Shown here piece after piece: positions 29,961 to 42,275 of a stretch of DNA of 64,000 nucleotides. Position numbers and translations under genes: made by a program. Each line of letters opens with the position of its first letter. The stretch's first letter is position 1. Below the pieces are notes generated by a model. It was not told where the DNA came from. It ran no database searches and worked only from the letters and a program-made list of their open reading frames with translations. This stretch comes from Plazaster borealis (Eukaryota; Echinodermata; Asteroidea; Forcipulatida; Labidiasteridae), in assembly GCA_021014325.1 (NCBI GenBank), contig CM037459.1:19246501-19310500 (forward strand). The letters are read 5' to 3'.

Positions 29961-32292
29961 TTTTATTCTTCTTCTCAGAGTCGTTTGTCCGCAAGCAAAC
30001 GCATAGTTGCGAAAATTGAATCAACTTGAAACTTTGCATGTCGTTAGAGTATAACTTGTAGATGATTCTAAAAGTTGTTACGTCATGATGACGTCACCAG
30101 GTGTCGAATTACAAGGTTTTTAAAGTTGAAAAAAGGACCATTTGGTATTAGCTGTGTCTCATTGAATTTGAAAGCTATGATGTTTATAGTTGGGCATCAG
30201 ATAGTTCAAGACTAGGGCTACATTTAAAAAGTTAACGTCAAAATCGTATGACCTTCTCTTCCCGGTCGTTACCCTAGGTCAAAGTTTGCCTTTGTTTTTT
30301 TTCTTGAAAAACATAATTTTCGGGCTTGTCTACAGCATAACTCAAGATTGAAATTGAATTTTACATTGAAACTCATCAGACATTTGAACCTAAATATCAA
30401 GACGACACAAACTTGATGATGTCATGATGACGTCATCAGGTATTGAATTACACTGAATCAAAGTTTAAATTTCGAAAAAAAATCATAACTCATGAACGAC
30501 ATGTTGGATTTTTACAATCTATACATCATCGGAAAGTTCGTTAAAGGTTCAACAAACGCTACACAGAAAGTGACCCCATTTGACCTTGACTTCCGGTTCA
30601 ACCCGGAAATTTAAAATTTCATAATATTCGTATCTCAAAAACCACTTATCATTTCAGCATAATTTTTGCATCAGGTTGTAGAAAGTTGAGCCCGCTCAAA
30701 CTTTTGCACAGAAATAACAACATTTTGACATTTACATCTTTTCTTATAACCACCGGCATTAAAGCGCACGTTTGTGTTGACCCACTTTGATAACGCGAGA
30801 TACTGTTATAGCGCGTGTACAGATACACGCACATTGAACGTGTAGTTCAGTTTACATCAACTACATGTAGGAATACATTTAGCATCGCTGCATGTTACCT
30901 TGTATATTGCGCACCCCGGCATAAAGATAATCCATGTAATACTTGAAAAATTCGTAACTCCTGAACCACACATTGGATTTTTACAATTTATACATCATCT
31001 GAAAGGTCTTTATAAAACCTAACATACGCTACACTTATTGTGACCCCAATTGACCCTGACTTCCGGTTCAAAGCGGAAGTTGAAATTTAATGTTTCAAAA
31101 TTCATAATTCCTGAACCACACAATGGATTTTTACAATCTATACATCATTGGACAAGTATGTAACAACTTAATAAACGATATACAGAATGTGACCCCAATT
31201 GACCTTTACTTCCGGTTCAAACCGGAAAGTGAAAGTTAGTGTTTCAACAAATCGTAACTTCTAAACAACACATTGGATTTTTACAATCTATACATTATTG
31301 GGAAAGTATGTAAAAACTTAAGAAACAATACACAGGATGTGACCTCATTTGACCTTGACTTCCCGTTCAAACCGGAAGATGAAATTTAATACTTGAAAAA
31401 ATCATAACTCCTGTACCACACAATGAATTTTTACAATCTTTACATCATTAGAAAGGTCTTTAAAATTTCATCAAGCGCTACACAAAATGTGACTCTTTAG
31501 ACCTTAGACGACACAAACCTAATGATGTCATGATGACGTCATCAGGTATTGAATGACAATGAATCAAAGTTTAATATCTGAAGTCCACGATAGCCCACTA
31601 GGCCTGCATGTCCAGCAATGGTGGCGCTATATCAAGTTAGTGGTCAAAATGCCGACTCGGAATACTACGTCGTTCGATGGTAGTCCATCGATAGCTAAAA
31701 GTGCATAACCTTCGTGTTAGCCTTTTGTTGGCATTGCGGTTAATAGCCACTAAAAGAGGGTATTATGTTTGCTGACATGTTTGGTTGATTCGTATTTACG
31801 ATGACTTCATCAAGTGTCACGTGACGTACACTTTTCAAAGATTTATATTTACGGCAAAAATGCGCGATTAAGCTAAAACCTTGCATGTATTCAAGCCGGG
31901 ATTTGTAACATCCACAATTTAAGATCCTGTTGAAATTACGTTATCAATTGTCATATTATGAAGCCATCTTAAAGGTGCAGTTTAGCTTGATCTATCTAAA
32001 GTTTATTATTTCGAAAAATCACTTAAGTAAAAGTCTTGTGTACAATCAGTTCAGCTTATGACTATTTTCATAGATGTTCAATTAATACACGTTCTAGAGC
32101 TCAAGTAAGAATTTATTTCCCATGTAAACTAAAGCTATCAACGTATTAGATTTACACTTTACGTTCTTTGAAATTTCAAAAGATATCAACAATCTTTTCA
32201 TCGATTCAATGAATTAGTTCACACATTAACACGACACTGACCACAATGATTCCCGAACACCTAGTGTTTGTTTGACAAACACTAAATTCTAG
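29961..32292 (+). mobile_element. Helitron-like non-autonomous unit 1
   Basis: Begins TCTTCTTCTCAGAGTCG (about 29967) and ends with a hairpin, AGTGTTTGT-TTG-ACAAACACT, followed by AAATTCTAG and then T. A 5' TC, a 3' hairpin and a CTRR end before T fit Helitron termini. Inside are CRE-like GATGACGTCA palindromes and about five diverged 150-bp modules (starts near 30480, 30948, 31100, 31245, 31399), each with a CATAACTC-like start and CTTCCGGTTCAAACCGGAAG-like palindrome. There is no Rep/helicase frame. Confidence 0.7.
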
Positions 32293-32303
32293 TTTTTTTT
32301 AGT

Positions 32304-34271
32304 TTTTATTCTTCTTCTCAGAGTCGTTTGTCCGCAAGCAAACGCATAGTTGCGAAAATCGAATCAACTTGAAACTTTGCATGTCGTTAGAGTATACCTT
32401 GTAGATAATTCTAAAAGTTGTTACGTCATGATGACGTCACCAGGTGTCGAATAACAAGGTTTTTAAAGTTGAAAAAGGGACCATTTAGTATTAGCTGTAT
32501 CTCATTGAATTTGAAAGCTATGATATTCATAGTTGGGCATCCGGTAGTTCAAGACTAGGGCTACATTTAAGAAGTTAACGTCAAAATCGTATGACCTTCT
32601 CTTCCCGGTCGTTACCCTAGGTCAAGTTTGCCTTTGGTTTTTTTTCTTGAAAAACATCATTTTCGGGCTTTTCTATAACATAACTCAAGATTGAAATTGA
32701 ATTTAACATTGAAACTCATCAGACAATTGGACCTTATTATCAAGACCACACAAACTTTATGATGTCATGATGACGTCATCAGGTAACAAGTTACAACAAA
32801 TCAAAGTTAAATATTTTTAAGAAATCATAACTTCTGAACCACATGGTGGATTTTGACAATCTACATATCATCGGACAGTTCGATAAAAATCAACAAGCGC
32901 TAAACACAAAGTGACCCCATTTGACCTTGACTTCCGGTTCAAACCGGAAGTTGAACAATTTCACAAATTCTGATCTCAAAAACTACGCAATATTTCAACA
33001 TAAATTTTGCATTACGTTATAGATGAGTGATCCTGCTCAAACATTTGCACAGAGATGATAACTTTTTAACCTTTGCATAGGGTCAAATCTGGACGTCAAA
33101 GTGCACGTGTCTGTTGCCACATTTTATGATAACGAACAATAAAAGTATAGGCCTACACGTTACATACACTTTTTGTTCGTACCACACACTGGCTATCTCA
33201 TACACGCATAAGGTATGGGCGCTTTCCCGGTTCCCTTAACTGTTGACCACGTAGCCAGCGTGTAGTACAAAAGGGCCATTGACCTTAACCGTTCAAAGTC
33301 CAAGAAGACTGTAGCTAGCTGGCCCACATGTTGTGTGGTGGCGCTATACCAAGTTAATGGTCATTTGTTTACTGCGCTCTGAGACAATTATTGGCTTTGA
33401 GATAAGTGAAACCCTTTCTCTATGGTGAAACAGACTTGGAAATATGCGACGTTCGACGGTAGTCCAATGAAAAGCTCTGTGGAGAAAGTTCTTGATAGCC
33501 TTTTGTTGGTTTCATGGTAAATATCAACTAAACGACCGATTTTGCTGACCTGTTTTGGTGATTTCAATAACTTTTGATAACTGAAACTTGGCAACAATAT
33601 TACACCTGATGATTAGATAAAACAGAAATTTCGACAACATAATGACGTCACCCAATGAATTATTGGGTAATGTAATTAATTTAATCAAATTTTGAGTTTT
33701 TGGTTTAACAACCATGCAGAACTCGCAAACTAAGAACGATAAATTCGTTGTTATTTCTTGAAAACAAAGGGTATTGAATACTTATTGTTTTATACATTGG
33801 AACAAATCAAATTTTCATAGATCTATAAGAAAAATTGCCTTAAATCTTAATCCATTGCCTAACGCAGCATGGCATACCCCATGCGACTAGCAACGGTGGG
33901 TAGCTAGCCAGTCAAGACGCTTGTTAAAGACCAACGTGGCTCAACCGTAGTTGTTTACAATCAGTGCCATGTGCGCCTGGCGTGATTTTATTAACTATCA
34001 GTACAGTTTATGAATATTTACATGAAAATTGTCACAGATGTTCAACTAATACACGTTCTAGAGCTCAATGCAGTCTTATTAGTAGGAACGTTAGCATTTA
34101 TTTCCTGTGTAAACTAAATGTATATACACGTAATGATTTACACTTTGAAATTTCAAAAGCTATCAACAATCTTTTCATCGACTCAATAGAATAGTTCACA
34201 CATTGACACAACACTGACCCCAATGAAATCCGAACACCTAGTGTTTGTTCCAACAAACACTAAATGTCTAG
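32304..34271 (+). mobile_element. Helitron-like non-autonomous unit 2
   Basis: The first 500 bases are near-identical to unit 1: GTCGTTTGTCCGCAAGCAAA, then ACCCTAGGTCAAGTTTGCC. It ends in the hairpin AGTGTTTGTTCCAACAAACA plus CT, AAATGT and CTAG at 34268-34271. It carries the uninterrupted sites GCGACTAGCAACGG (33886) and TTGCCTTAAATCTTAATCC (33834), used below to read insertions in other units. Confidence 0.7.
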
Positions 34272-34286
34272 TTTTTTGTTTTTTTT

Positions 34287-36478
34287 AGTTCTTCTTTTTC
34301 TTCTGATAGTCGTTTGTCCGCAAGCAAACGCATAGTTGCAAACCTTTGATGAACTTGAAACTTTGCATGTAGTTAGAGTATAACTAGGAGATGCCGAGTA
34401 AGTTGTGACGTAATGATTACGTCATCAGGTGTCGAATTACAGAAAATCAAAGTTTAATATTTCAAAAATCATAACTCGATAACTACCAAATGGATTACAA
34501 CAATCTATACATCATCGGACAGGTCTTTTAAAACCCAACAAACGCTACACAAAGAGTGACCCCGTTTGACCTTGACCTACGGCTCAAAATGTAAGTTGAA
34601 CATTTCGTTAGTAATAGCCCTCGGAAGCACGTTCCGCTCCATTGATCACGAGGTCCAAAGCCTACGTGCGCTGTAGTGGCATGATTTCCGTGCAAGTTTT
34701 GACGTGTCGCAGTTCAACGCACTATAACGCAAGCTTATCAATGGCGCAATAGCACTGCAGAATTGAATTCCGCTCAACCTGTGCCATGTTCAGCGTCAAA
34801 TTGTTCCCCTATTCGCCCTTTTGGTGGCTCAATGGTGAAAACGGAATCGAAGACGAAGTTTAACTGAGATGGTCACCTGCTTCAGTGATTCCTATGACTT
34901 TTAATTATGTTAGAAAATGCAAGCAGAAAAAGACAGACATTGGTTATGTTTTAATCACACACCGTAAAACGGGGCATAACATCGGCTCGTGAATAGAAGG
35001 GTATTTCAGACCGTCATTTGACGGCGGTGCCTATCAGTGAGACACGGTGAATAAAACGGTAAGCATAATTGCCTTTCAAATGATTCTTCATTTAATGCAC
35101 AGTTATGTTATAAAGTTTACCGTTAATCATCAAGTGGTGACAATGGTGACGTTTTTAAAACTAAGGAAGGAAGGGTTCACTTCAAAAACAGTTTGTGCAC
35201 CTTCCACAAGCTTTTTCTTGCGTAATTTCCTTACTCTGATATTTTGTATTTTTATGCGCCCTCCATCAGACTGGTCCTTGGGAGAGCACAATATAAATTA
35301 AATAAGTTATTAGTTTTATAATATTATGATGAAATGTGTTAGGTATTGAATATAAATTATTTAAACAGTTTCAGCCCAACTTAATTAACCTTGAGTCACA
35401 CTTTCTTTATGATTGTTTTTTCTTCGTCAGAGTACAGCACATCCAGTACCTGAATGGTCTGCAGTGAAAGTTTTCACACCCGTTGTTGTGTTCCATCCTT
35501 ATTTCCTTGCTGAGTGTATGATGCACCATAGAGGAAGAATATACTCAACTCGTTACGTTATTACTCAAAATTCACGAGAGGCTTAGACTTGCCGTCTTCA
35601 TGACTTGCCTTTGTCTTTCATAACTATCCAAAACAAGTGTCTCTCAATATTCTAAATTTAACCTACCGTTCTGTATGAATGAAAATCAATGTCTAAAAAT
35701 CAAGCAAGCTATTTAAAAAAATGCAACCGATAGCTCATACTATGCTGGACTTATTTTAATGACATCATCATCAGTGCATATGTTTTGAACAATCAATGTT
35801 TCATGCACCGATACTTCATGAGTATCCAACTCACTGTATTTGAAACCTGATGAAAACTTCTAATAATTGTAAATTAATAATGTCAACATGATTAGCATAG
35901 TTGGATTTATTAATTCATAAAGAATCAAAATGAATATTCATTGAAAAATAAATAAACTTCAGTAAATAGCTTACATGGCTGTACTTGTAAGTAATTCAAC
36001 GGATCGTTTGAAGATATACAACCAAGATGAAAGGGAATTCAAAAAATGATGCTCTGCATGAAAAGGACAATTTACCCTAATAATTTATTCTAATAAATTA
36101 AATAATGTACTCTTTTGCTGAAAACACTTTGTATAGTAACAATAGTTTAGTTTTTCACTTAACATTTTAATCACATACTTAAATACCAATGTCTCGATAA
36201 GAACTTATCTAACGTCATAATGACGTCATCGTTTTTCTAATTTGGCTTAACAAACGATTATTACTATTTTTGAAAACTCATATTGTGAGTTGCATTTATT
36301 CCTTGTTTAAACTAACGCATATAATCATAGAAGATTAACCCTGTGTTTTCCTTGATATTCCCAAAGCTATCAACAATTTGTTCATCGATTCAATGATATA
36401 GCTCACACATAAACAAAGCACTGACCCCAAAGATAGCCGAACACCTAGTGTTTGTTCCAACAAACACTAAATCTCTAG
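34287..36478 (+). mobile_element. Helitron-like non-autonomous unit 3
   Basis: Starts TTCTTCTTTTTCTTCTGATA and GTCGTTTGTCCGCAAGCAAA, and ends in the shared hairpin with CTAG at 36475-36478. From 34640 on it carries a different interior than units 1 and 2: GTGCGC, TTGACGTGTCGCAGTTCAAC and a candidate exon at 35431-35533. This interior recurs at 45300-46800 and 49700-50870. Confidence 0.68.
35431..35532 (+). pseudogene. Candidate captured exon inside Helitron-like unit 3
   Basis: A polypyrimidine acceptor (TTTTTTCTTCGTCAG) precedes an open stretch STAHPVPEWSAVKVFTPVVV...FHPYFLAECMMHH. A matching stretch at 46264-46355 reads NTAHPPEWSWIHRDIFPRC and CIPYFLYDALYR, with acceptor and a good donor (CAG|GTAGAC). 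Here the donor GT is changed to GA. A donor-like ACG|GTAAGC lies upstream in both copies (35059 and 45701). I do not recognise the source gene. It may instead be non-coding sequence that looks exonic. Confidence 0.35.
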
Positions 36479-36480
36479 TT

Positions 36481-36876
36481 AGGTGTTCGGGCATTCAGCC
36501 CGAACAACTCTTTGTTATTGTTCGGTTTTTGGATTTTTGAGTTTGTTCGCCCACCTCAAAAATACACGCATCGTTGTCCGCAGACTTTGATATCTTTCCC
36601 AAACTCGCACGGTCATGAAACTTGGCAACAATATTACACCCGATGAAAAGATGAAACAGAAATTTCGACAATACAATGACGTCACCCAATGATTTATTGG
36701 GTAATTAAATGTAATTAATTTCATCAAATTTTGAGTTTTTGGTTTAACAACCAGAACTCGCAAACTTAGAACGATAAATTCGTTGTTATTTCCTGAAAAC
36801 AAAGGGTATTGAATACTTATCGTTTTATACATTGGAACAAATTAAGGTTTTTATAGATTTCTAAAAGAAATTGGCC
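36481..36876 (+). mobile_element. Helitron-like unit 4, left part
   Basis: Follows the CTAG end of unit 3 directly with AGGTGTTCGGGCATTCAGCC. It then carries TGATTTATTGGGTAAT and AACGATAAATTCGTTG as in unit 2 (33600-33840). It stops at TTGGCCT (36876), where unit 2 continues TAAATCTTAATCC. Confidence 0.7.
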
Positions 36877-37099
36877 TAGCACGTGTACAACATCTGTAAG
36901 TTGTCAAAGTCCAGTGTCCACACTTCGCATATCCCAACATATACATGAAATAACAAACCTGTGAAAGTTTAGGCTCAATCGGTCATCGGAGTCTGGAGAA
37001 AATAACGGGGAAAAACCACCCTTGTTTTGCCATGGTTTCACCGAGTCGTGATACTTTTAGAGGCCTGTCAATTTTAACGACATAATTTTAAATAGCGCC

Positions 37100-37560
37100 A
37101 TCACTCGTTACAAACAGAAAATCAACGACCGTTTTCCGATTAAAGAATTTCGACGTGGGAACAGTCGCTGGTAAAGTGCGTCTTTGCCGGTCCTCCCCGG
37201 TTCCGAATCGGGACGATTGTACAAAACAAGTAAGCTGACACGCACTTTCGGGTTACCGAGGGGCCGTCTGCATAATGAGGTGGTTTTCTCAGCTTGTGTG
37301 TAGGCCTATGGTATGGTACACAGTACGCTCAGTGCACACACCACGCGTGTACAGTTTCAACTGTTCGGTAGTTTTTTTTGGTATGACTTCAAGTTATAAT
37401 CTTTTCGTTCCTCCGATATTGTTTACATGTACTTACTACAAGTATTATAGGCTATATACTACGAAGTATGGGCATATGAGTTGTGGAGGGAAAATGGAGG
37501 AATACAATATGTAGCCTTCCCGAAACGGTAGACATACAGACATGCTTCATAATACCAGAT
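37100..37560. other. No supported gene
   Basis: Unassigned sequence inside the 7-kb block. The frame at 37275-37514 has no domain. Confidence 0.35.
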
Positions 37561-37572
37561 TTAAACTGTCAC

Positions 37573-37629
37573 AAATGTTTATTATAACCATGGAGGAAGG
37601 AATATAGATATTCCTTCCTCCACGTTATA
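37573..37629. repeat. Hairpin with CATGGAGGAAGGAATA arms
   Basis: TTATAACCATGGAGGAAGGA and its partner TCCTTCCTCCACGTTATAA surround ATATAGATAT. It is the most perfect of the CCATGGAGGAAGGA occurrences in the window. Confidence 0.85.
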
Positions 37630-37988
37630 ACTAAATGGGCCAAAGTGGAATCGATGAAAATAATGGATTATTGCACATCCAGTCAACATTTCCCCGTGAT
37701 TCATGTAATCTTATTGTCTTTTTTACATTCAGTTGAAAACTAAAATCAAATGTGGGGTGGGGACTGATGTGAAAAATAATGCAGTCCAAGTTATTTTTAC
37801 AAGTATTACGTACAAGCATTGAGTTAGAATTAGTACCAGCGTTGGAAGAATAGAGATGAAGACTGGGAATGAACACAGCTGGATCTAGTTTACTGTTTAA
37901 TGGTTTATAATGAAGGGAATTGTCAGTCTCATAAACTAAATGGTTTATTGGTCAGCCTGGGGTGGTCTGGCCTTATTTGGGGTCAGCA

Positions 37989-38817
37989 TGCAGCAGCGGC
38001 GTAACTAGGGTAAAATTTCAGGGGGACACAAGGGGATGCACCATTTTTTCTAGGGGGGCACTTCTGGCCAAATTGCCTTTTTCTTTAAAACAAGCCCATG
38101 CCCGGGGGGGGGGGGGCTGGGGTCGGACGGCCCCCCTAAAAATAAAAATAAAATGATAACATTTTGATAATTATAAAAAATAAAAAAGGTCTGAACAAAA
38201 TAATTAATTAAAAAAGTCTGCATCGTAACTGTGACTTATTATCGTTAATTTACGACATTTATAACATAAAACAATATACAAGTATGTAAATATAGAGGAC
38301 GCAATGGGTGGCATACGCCGTCTGAGCATTAAATATGCAGAAATAATATTGATACAAAGCTGTAATTGAGATGTTTTCAGATATTAATAACCAATATCAT
38401 AGCGCAAAAATGGTACACCAAGTGGCTTGAATTGGGTATTTTTTACAAAATGTCGAACTTCTGAGGGGGCACAACCTCATCCCACTCCCCCTTGCGTCGC
38501 GCTACGTGACGGGCGGCACTTACGCGCCGATGTACATTTTCTTTCATATTCGCCTCCCCCCAAAAAAGTTTTAAAAAATCCCGTTACGGGCCTGAACAAG
38601 CCCCTTTTTCAGCGCCTTTTTTTGTTACCTACTATTTTTTTATAAGATAATCTGGCGTGAGTGTAAAATTATGTTTCCTGCATGTAAACGGTTCTTCATC
38701 AAAGCGTTTAAAATGTAACATTTTACTCTGGAAATTTTCAATCAAAAAAGTCCAGATTTCAAATGGGGGGGGGGGGGGCACCCGGGGGGGCACGTGCCCC
38801 CCGTAGTTACGCCAACT
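37989..38817. mobile_element. hAT-like MITE with 8-bp target duplication
   Basis: Flanked by GGTCAGCA on both sides (37981-37988 and 38818-38825). The ends, AGCGGCGTAACTAGGG and (reverse complement) AGTTGGCGTAACTACGGGG, are inverted partners. Both termini carry G-rich tracts. An 8-bp duplication fits the hAT superfamily. No transposase is visible. Confidence 0.8.
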
Positions 38818-38825
38818 GGTCAGCA

Positions 38826-39120
38826 GTACTATTAAGCAATGAGACTATTAATGGAGCAGCGAAAGTGGGGAATGACTTAATTAATTAATCACCAATTAAA
38901 GAGGTCTGAGCTAGGAATGTAATTTGTCAAAACATAAAGAAAGGGTTACATCATGTTGAAAAAGAAATAATCCCTTGTTTGTTTGTTTGTTCCATGGATC
39001 TATTAACTTAAAAACAAAGCGACTGCTGGAGCATTATGTTCATTTGATATAAATTATGCATTGTAATTGCTGGCACTAGCAATAGCACTAGACCTGTTGC
39101 TTCAGACACTTTTCAAGAAC
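38826..39120. other. No supported feature
   Basis: AT-rich sequence with TTGTTTGTTTGTTTG near 38975. Nothing else assigned. Confidence 0.4.
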
Positions 39121-39124
39121 ATCA

Positions 39125-40968
39125 ATGGGCTCCCCGAGTTCTTCAGCATCCCATGAATCCATGGAGCGGGAGCAAGAAGCTCATTCACCCGATTGGAAAC
39201 CGGTTGGTAAAGTTAACATTGTTCAAAAAATGTTGGAATAAAAAAATAAACAATTGTAGTACAGTAGGTCAAGCAGTTTGGTTGTAAGGGTAGGCTACTC
39301 ATGCTAGGGGCTGGTTCTTGGTCATTATGGACCATTGACATTATTATCCATGCTGAGTGATGTTTTAGTTTATTCATCTAAAATATTACACCAGTCTTAA
39401 ACAGAATTAGGCTCAGTATAATATATTTTCTGAGCCCCTTTTGTTTTTACCATGTTGGCCTACATTTTGAATAAGAAAGTTGTACTTATAATTTGTTCTT
39501 GATGGGAACACCATGATCTTCAGGGACCATGGTCTATGCCTGAAAAGTTTATAAAAGGGGAGATGGGTGAACATTATAATTGTACCAAAAGACTCCTATT
39601 AAATTATAAAACAACATCGTTTATACTATTTTGACCAAATTGAAACGCATTAACCTAAATGCTCTTTGTAATTAGCAGAATGTTGCTATAAGTACAAGTA
39701 CAAGACGATAAAGGAGGGGAGGAAAAAGAGGTAGAGGACAAGGAGGAGGAAGAGTGGTCCCTGAAAGAGGAAGTGGTGCAGGATGGGGGAGGCGGCAAAG
39801 ATGCCAGGCTAGACTAAGAGGGGTTGCAAAGCCGCAGGGGGCATTACAAGTTACAACCTGCTGATCAGGCAGAGGTCGTTGTAAATATGCCAGAACAGAG
39901 AAGGCAAAGGATAATGGTTTGTTCGTGTACATCTTTCATATAATACGGATACAATGTTGAAAAGAACTTTATGAATAATTGAAAAATTAAAGAGGAAACA
40001 TTCCATTCAACTGGGCAAAACCAAGATGTTCAATTCATGTAAAAACTAAAAAATGTTATCGAAAATATACACACACACAAAAATTAAGAAGGCACAAATT
40101 AATTAAGTCATCCGCTGCTTTATATAATTAATCATAAGCTTTTCATGACTTAAATCAAAGTTTAGTATAAAGAATGTCGTAAACTAAAAGATATGTATTG
40201 AATGTTTAAGTTCTTTACACACAATTTTAAATACAGACAGATGTAGCGGCTATGAATGAGTACGAGTTAAGAGACATAGTCGTTCAAACATTGGATGCAA
40301 ATCCTTGAGTCCTCATCAATATTTGGGAAACTCGTCAAAACCAACAACTGCCAGTGCTTCCACCACTACCAACACAGAACTGATTGGTGCATATGTTCAA
40401 ATTGTCAGCAAATGCCTACAGATGCATGAGGAGTGTTTGTGCTGTCGACAAGAGCCACTAAACTGCCTAGCTATACACACCCTATATGTTAAACATTTTA
40501 GATATATGCTTTTAAATTGTGTACAGCACTTTCTTTTTCCAATTAATTACAATCAATACATGTAAAACCAACTGTTTCTGTGATGCACAAACAAAAATAG
40601 TATCATATGAAGTCAACCAGTTAATGTTTTTCAGGTTTTACAATGTACAACATGGTTTATGAACAAGTAGGCCTACATGTAATTTCACATTTCATAACAT
40701 CTAATATTTTCCAGCTCCTGGCCACCATTCTGGATCCAATGACTATTGGGCTCCAAAGAGCATTATGGAGAGAGCTTCTCAACATTGAACTTAGGGCTAT
40801 AAGTCCTGGTGATGAGAATCGTCAAAACCGGCACACGGACTACAAAATGTTACATACTCTGGCAATACAATCGCCTTGGTGCTAGAGTCCGTAGAGTCAT
40901 ACCAAGTTGTGTTGTTCTTAAGATTAAGTCCACTTTTCCAGGCCCATTTGGGCAATACACTGGCTTAA
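39125..40968 (+). pseudogene. P2X7 intracellular-domain-like (zinc-binding) pseudogene
   Basis: Pieces of a family widely multiplied in marine invertebrates appear in order. A possible first exon (39125-39204) reads MGSPSSSASHESMEREQEAH. A Gly/Arg-rich stretch, GKRGRGQGGGRVVPERGSG, follows (39703-39840). MNEYELRDIVVQTLDANP is then followed by an in-frame TGA at 40306-40308 where the frame goes on VLINIWETRQ. DWCICSNCQQMPTDA (40382-40426) and EECLCCRQEPLNC (40428-40466) are in two further frames. After LLATILDP...NRQNRHTDY (40715-40850) another frame gives YILWQYNRLGARVRRVIPSC and VVLKIKSTFPGPFGQYTG (to about 40968). The Cys pattern WCxCxNC...CC...C and RRVIPSC resemble the P2X7 C-terminal zinc domain. 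One nonsense codon and about three frameshifts make it non-functional unless the assembly is wrong. Confidence 0.6.
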
Positions 40969-41338
40969 AGGCATCCTACACGTTTGGTAATTGCCAAAGA
41001 CCAGTGTCCTCACTTGGTGTATCCCAACATATGCATAAAATAACAAGCCTGTGAAAATTTGGGCTCAATTGGTCATCAAAGTTGCAAGAAAATGATGAAA
41101 GAAAAAACACCCTTGTTGTACAAATTTGTGTGCTTTCAGATGTAGGAATAAAAACTTCTTGCAAGAAGTTTTTATTATTTTAGTGAGAAATTACCTCTGT
41201 CTCAAAAACTACGTTACTTCAGAGGGAGTCATTTCTTACAATGTTTTATACTATCAACAGCTCTCTGTTGCTCGTTATCAAGTCAGTTTTTATGCTAATA
41301 TATATTTTGAGTAATTACCAAACGTGTACAGTGCCTTT
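40966..41338. mobile_element. MITE, CACGTTTGGTAATT family
   Basis: TTAAAGGCATCCTACACGTT at the left and CCAAACGTGTACAGTGCCTT at the right are inverted partners. A central palindrome, AAAACTTCTTGCAAGAAGTT, lies at 41152. It overlaps the end of the pseudogene. A partial copy is at 6336-6655. Confidence 0.85.
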
Positions 41339-42270
41339 AGGAGAGACCGATTGGCATGAAAATATACTAGCTATACATTTTAGTTGTATATTATAAAAAA
41401 TACATCCTTGTCATTTGAAATGTTTCTCAATAGACACAAAATAGACATGGAAACCCGTCAACCCCAAACCCTTACTATTGTGCTACAAATATATATCATG
41501 GATGTCTCCATGTAGACACCAACCCTGTGAGAGAAACTTGCCTCGTCGAGACAAACTGTCAGGACATGGTACATTAAAAACAACATTGCGAAGCAGTTAA
41601 AAATTAATAATTTGCATGTATGCATGCAAAGTCAAACAGTGGCAGATAAAGTTTAGTTATTCAAAACCAAGAAATTTGGCGTCTTTCCAATATTTCAAGG
41701 ATTGGGGTAGGTAGCTTAGAGGCAAGTCTTGGTTGAATCCTCCGAGGGTCATCATCTCTCATTACATGCTGCCGATGCAATGACGCATGTCCTCCAGTCG
41801 GTTTATGAGGATCTTTGCTATCAAGGAGGGAATAATATAGTCGTCTTTGGCATTTGCACCTTCACTGCTGAATACTCACTTGCCTTCTTGGACCATTGTG
41901 CAACATACCTGTTTTTACATGACAATACAATAATTTAATACATTTTTGTCAACAACTTCTCTCATTCCAAGACCGTTCATTTGGATAACTACATTTAAGT
42001 CGGTTATGCATCATAATGGTTTTATAAACATACTTAGAAAGAGAGAGAGAGAACAATTGTTCACAAAAATTTCTTACTGATTACCAGATCTAGTGTTTGT
42101 TGAGTGTTTGACTTTCTCAAAATGCATAATCTTGCCCATGCTATTGTGTCCATTCCAAGCTATAAGCACTTTTTATTCACATTTGACATCCCTATGAAGG
42201 ACATAGATATGACAGCTCTGTAATTGAAAGTGTGAATAAAACTTTTTTTTTTTACTATCTGTTCAAACAA
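41339..42270. other. Dispersed repeat (41410-41600) and unassigned sequence
   Basis: 41410-41600 matches 14600-14890. The open frame at 41729-41938 (+) shows no domain I know. An AATAAA at 42233 (+) could end a transcript, but I cannot link it to a gene. Confidence 0.4.
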
Positions 42271-42275
42271 CTCAC

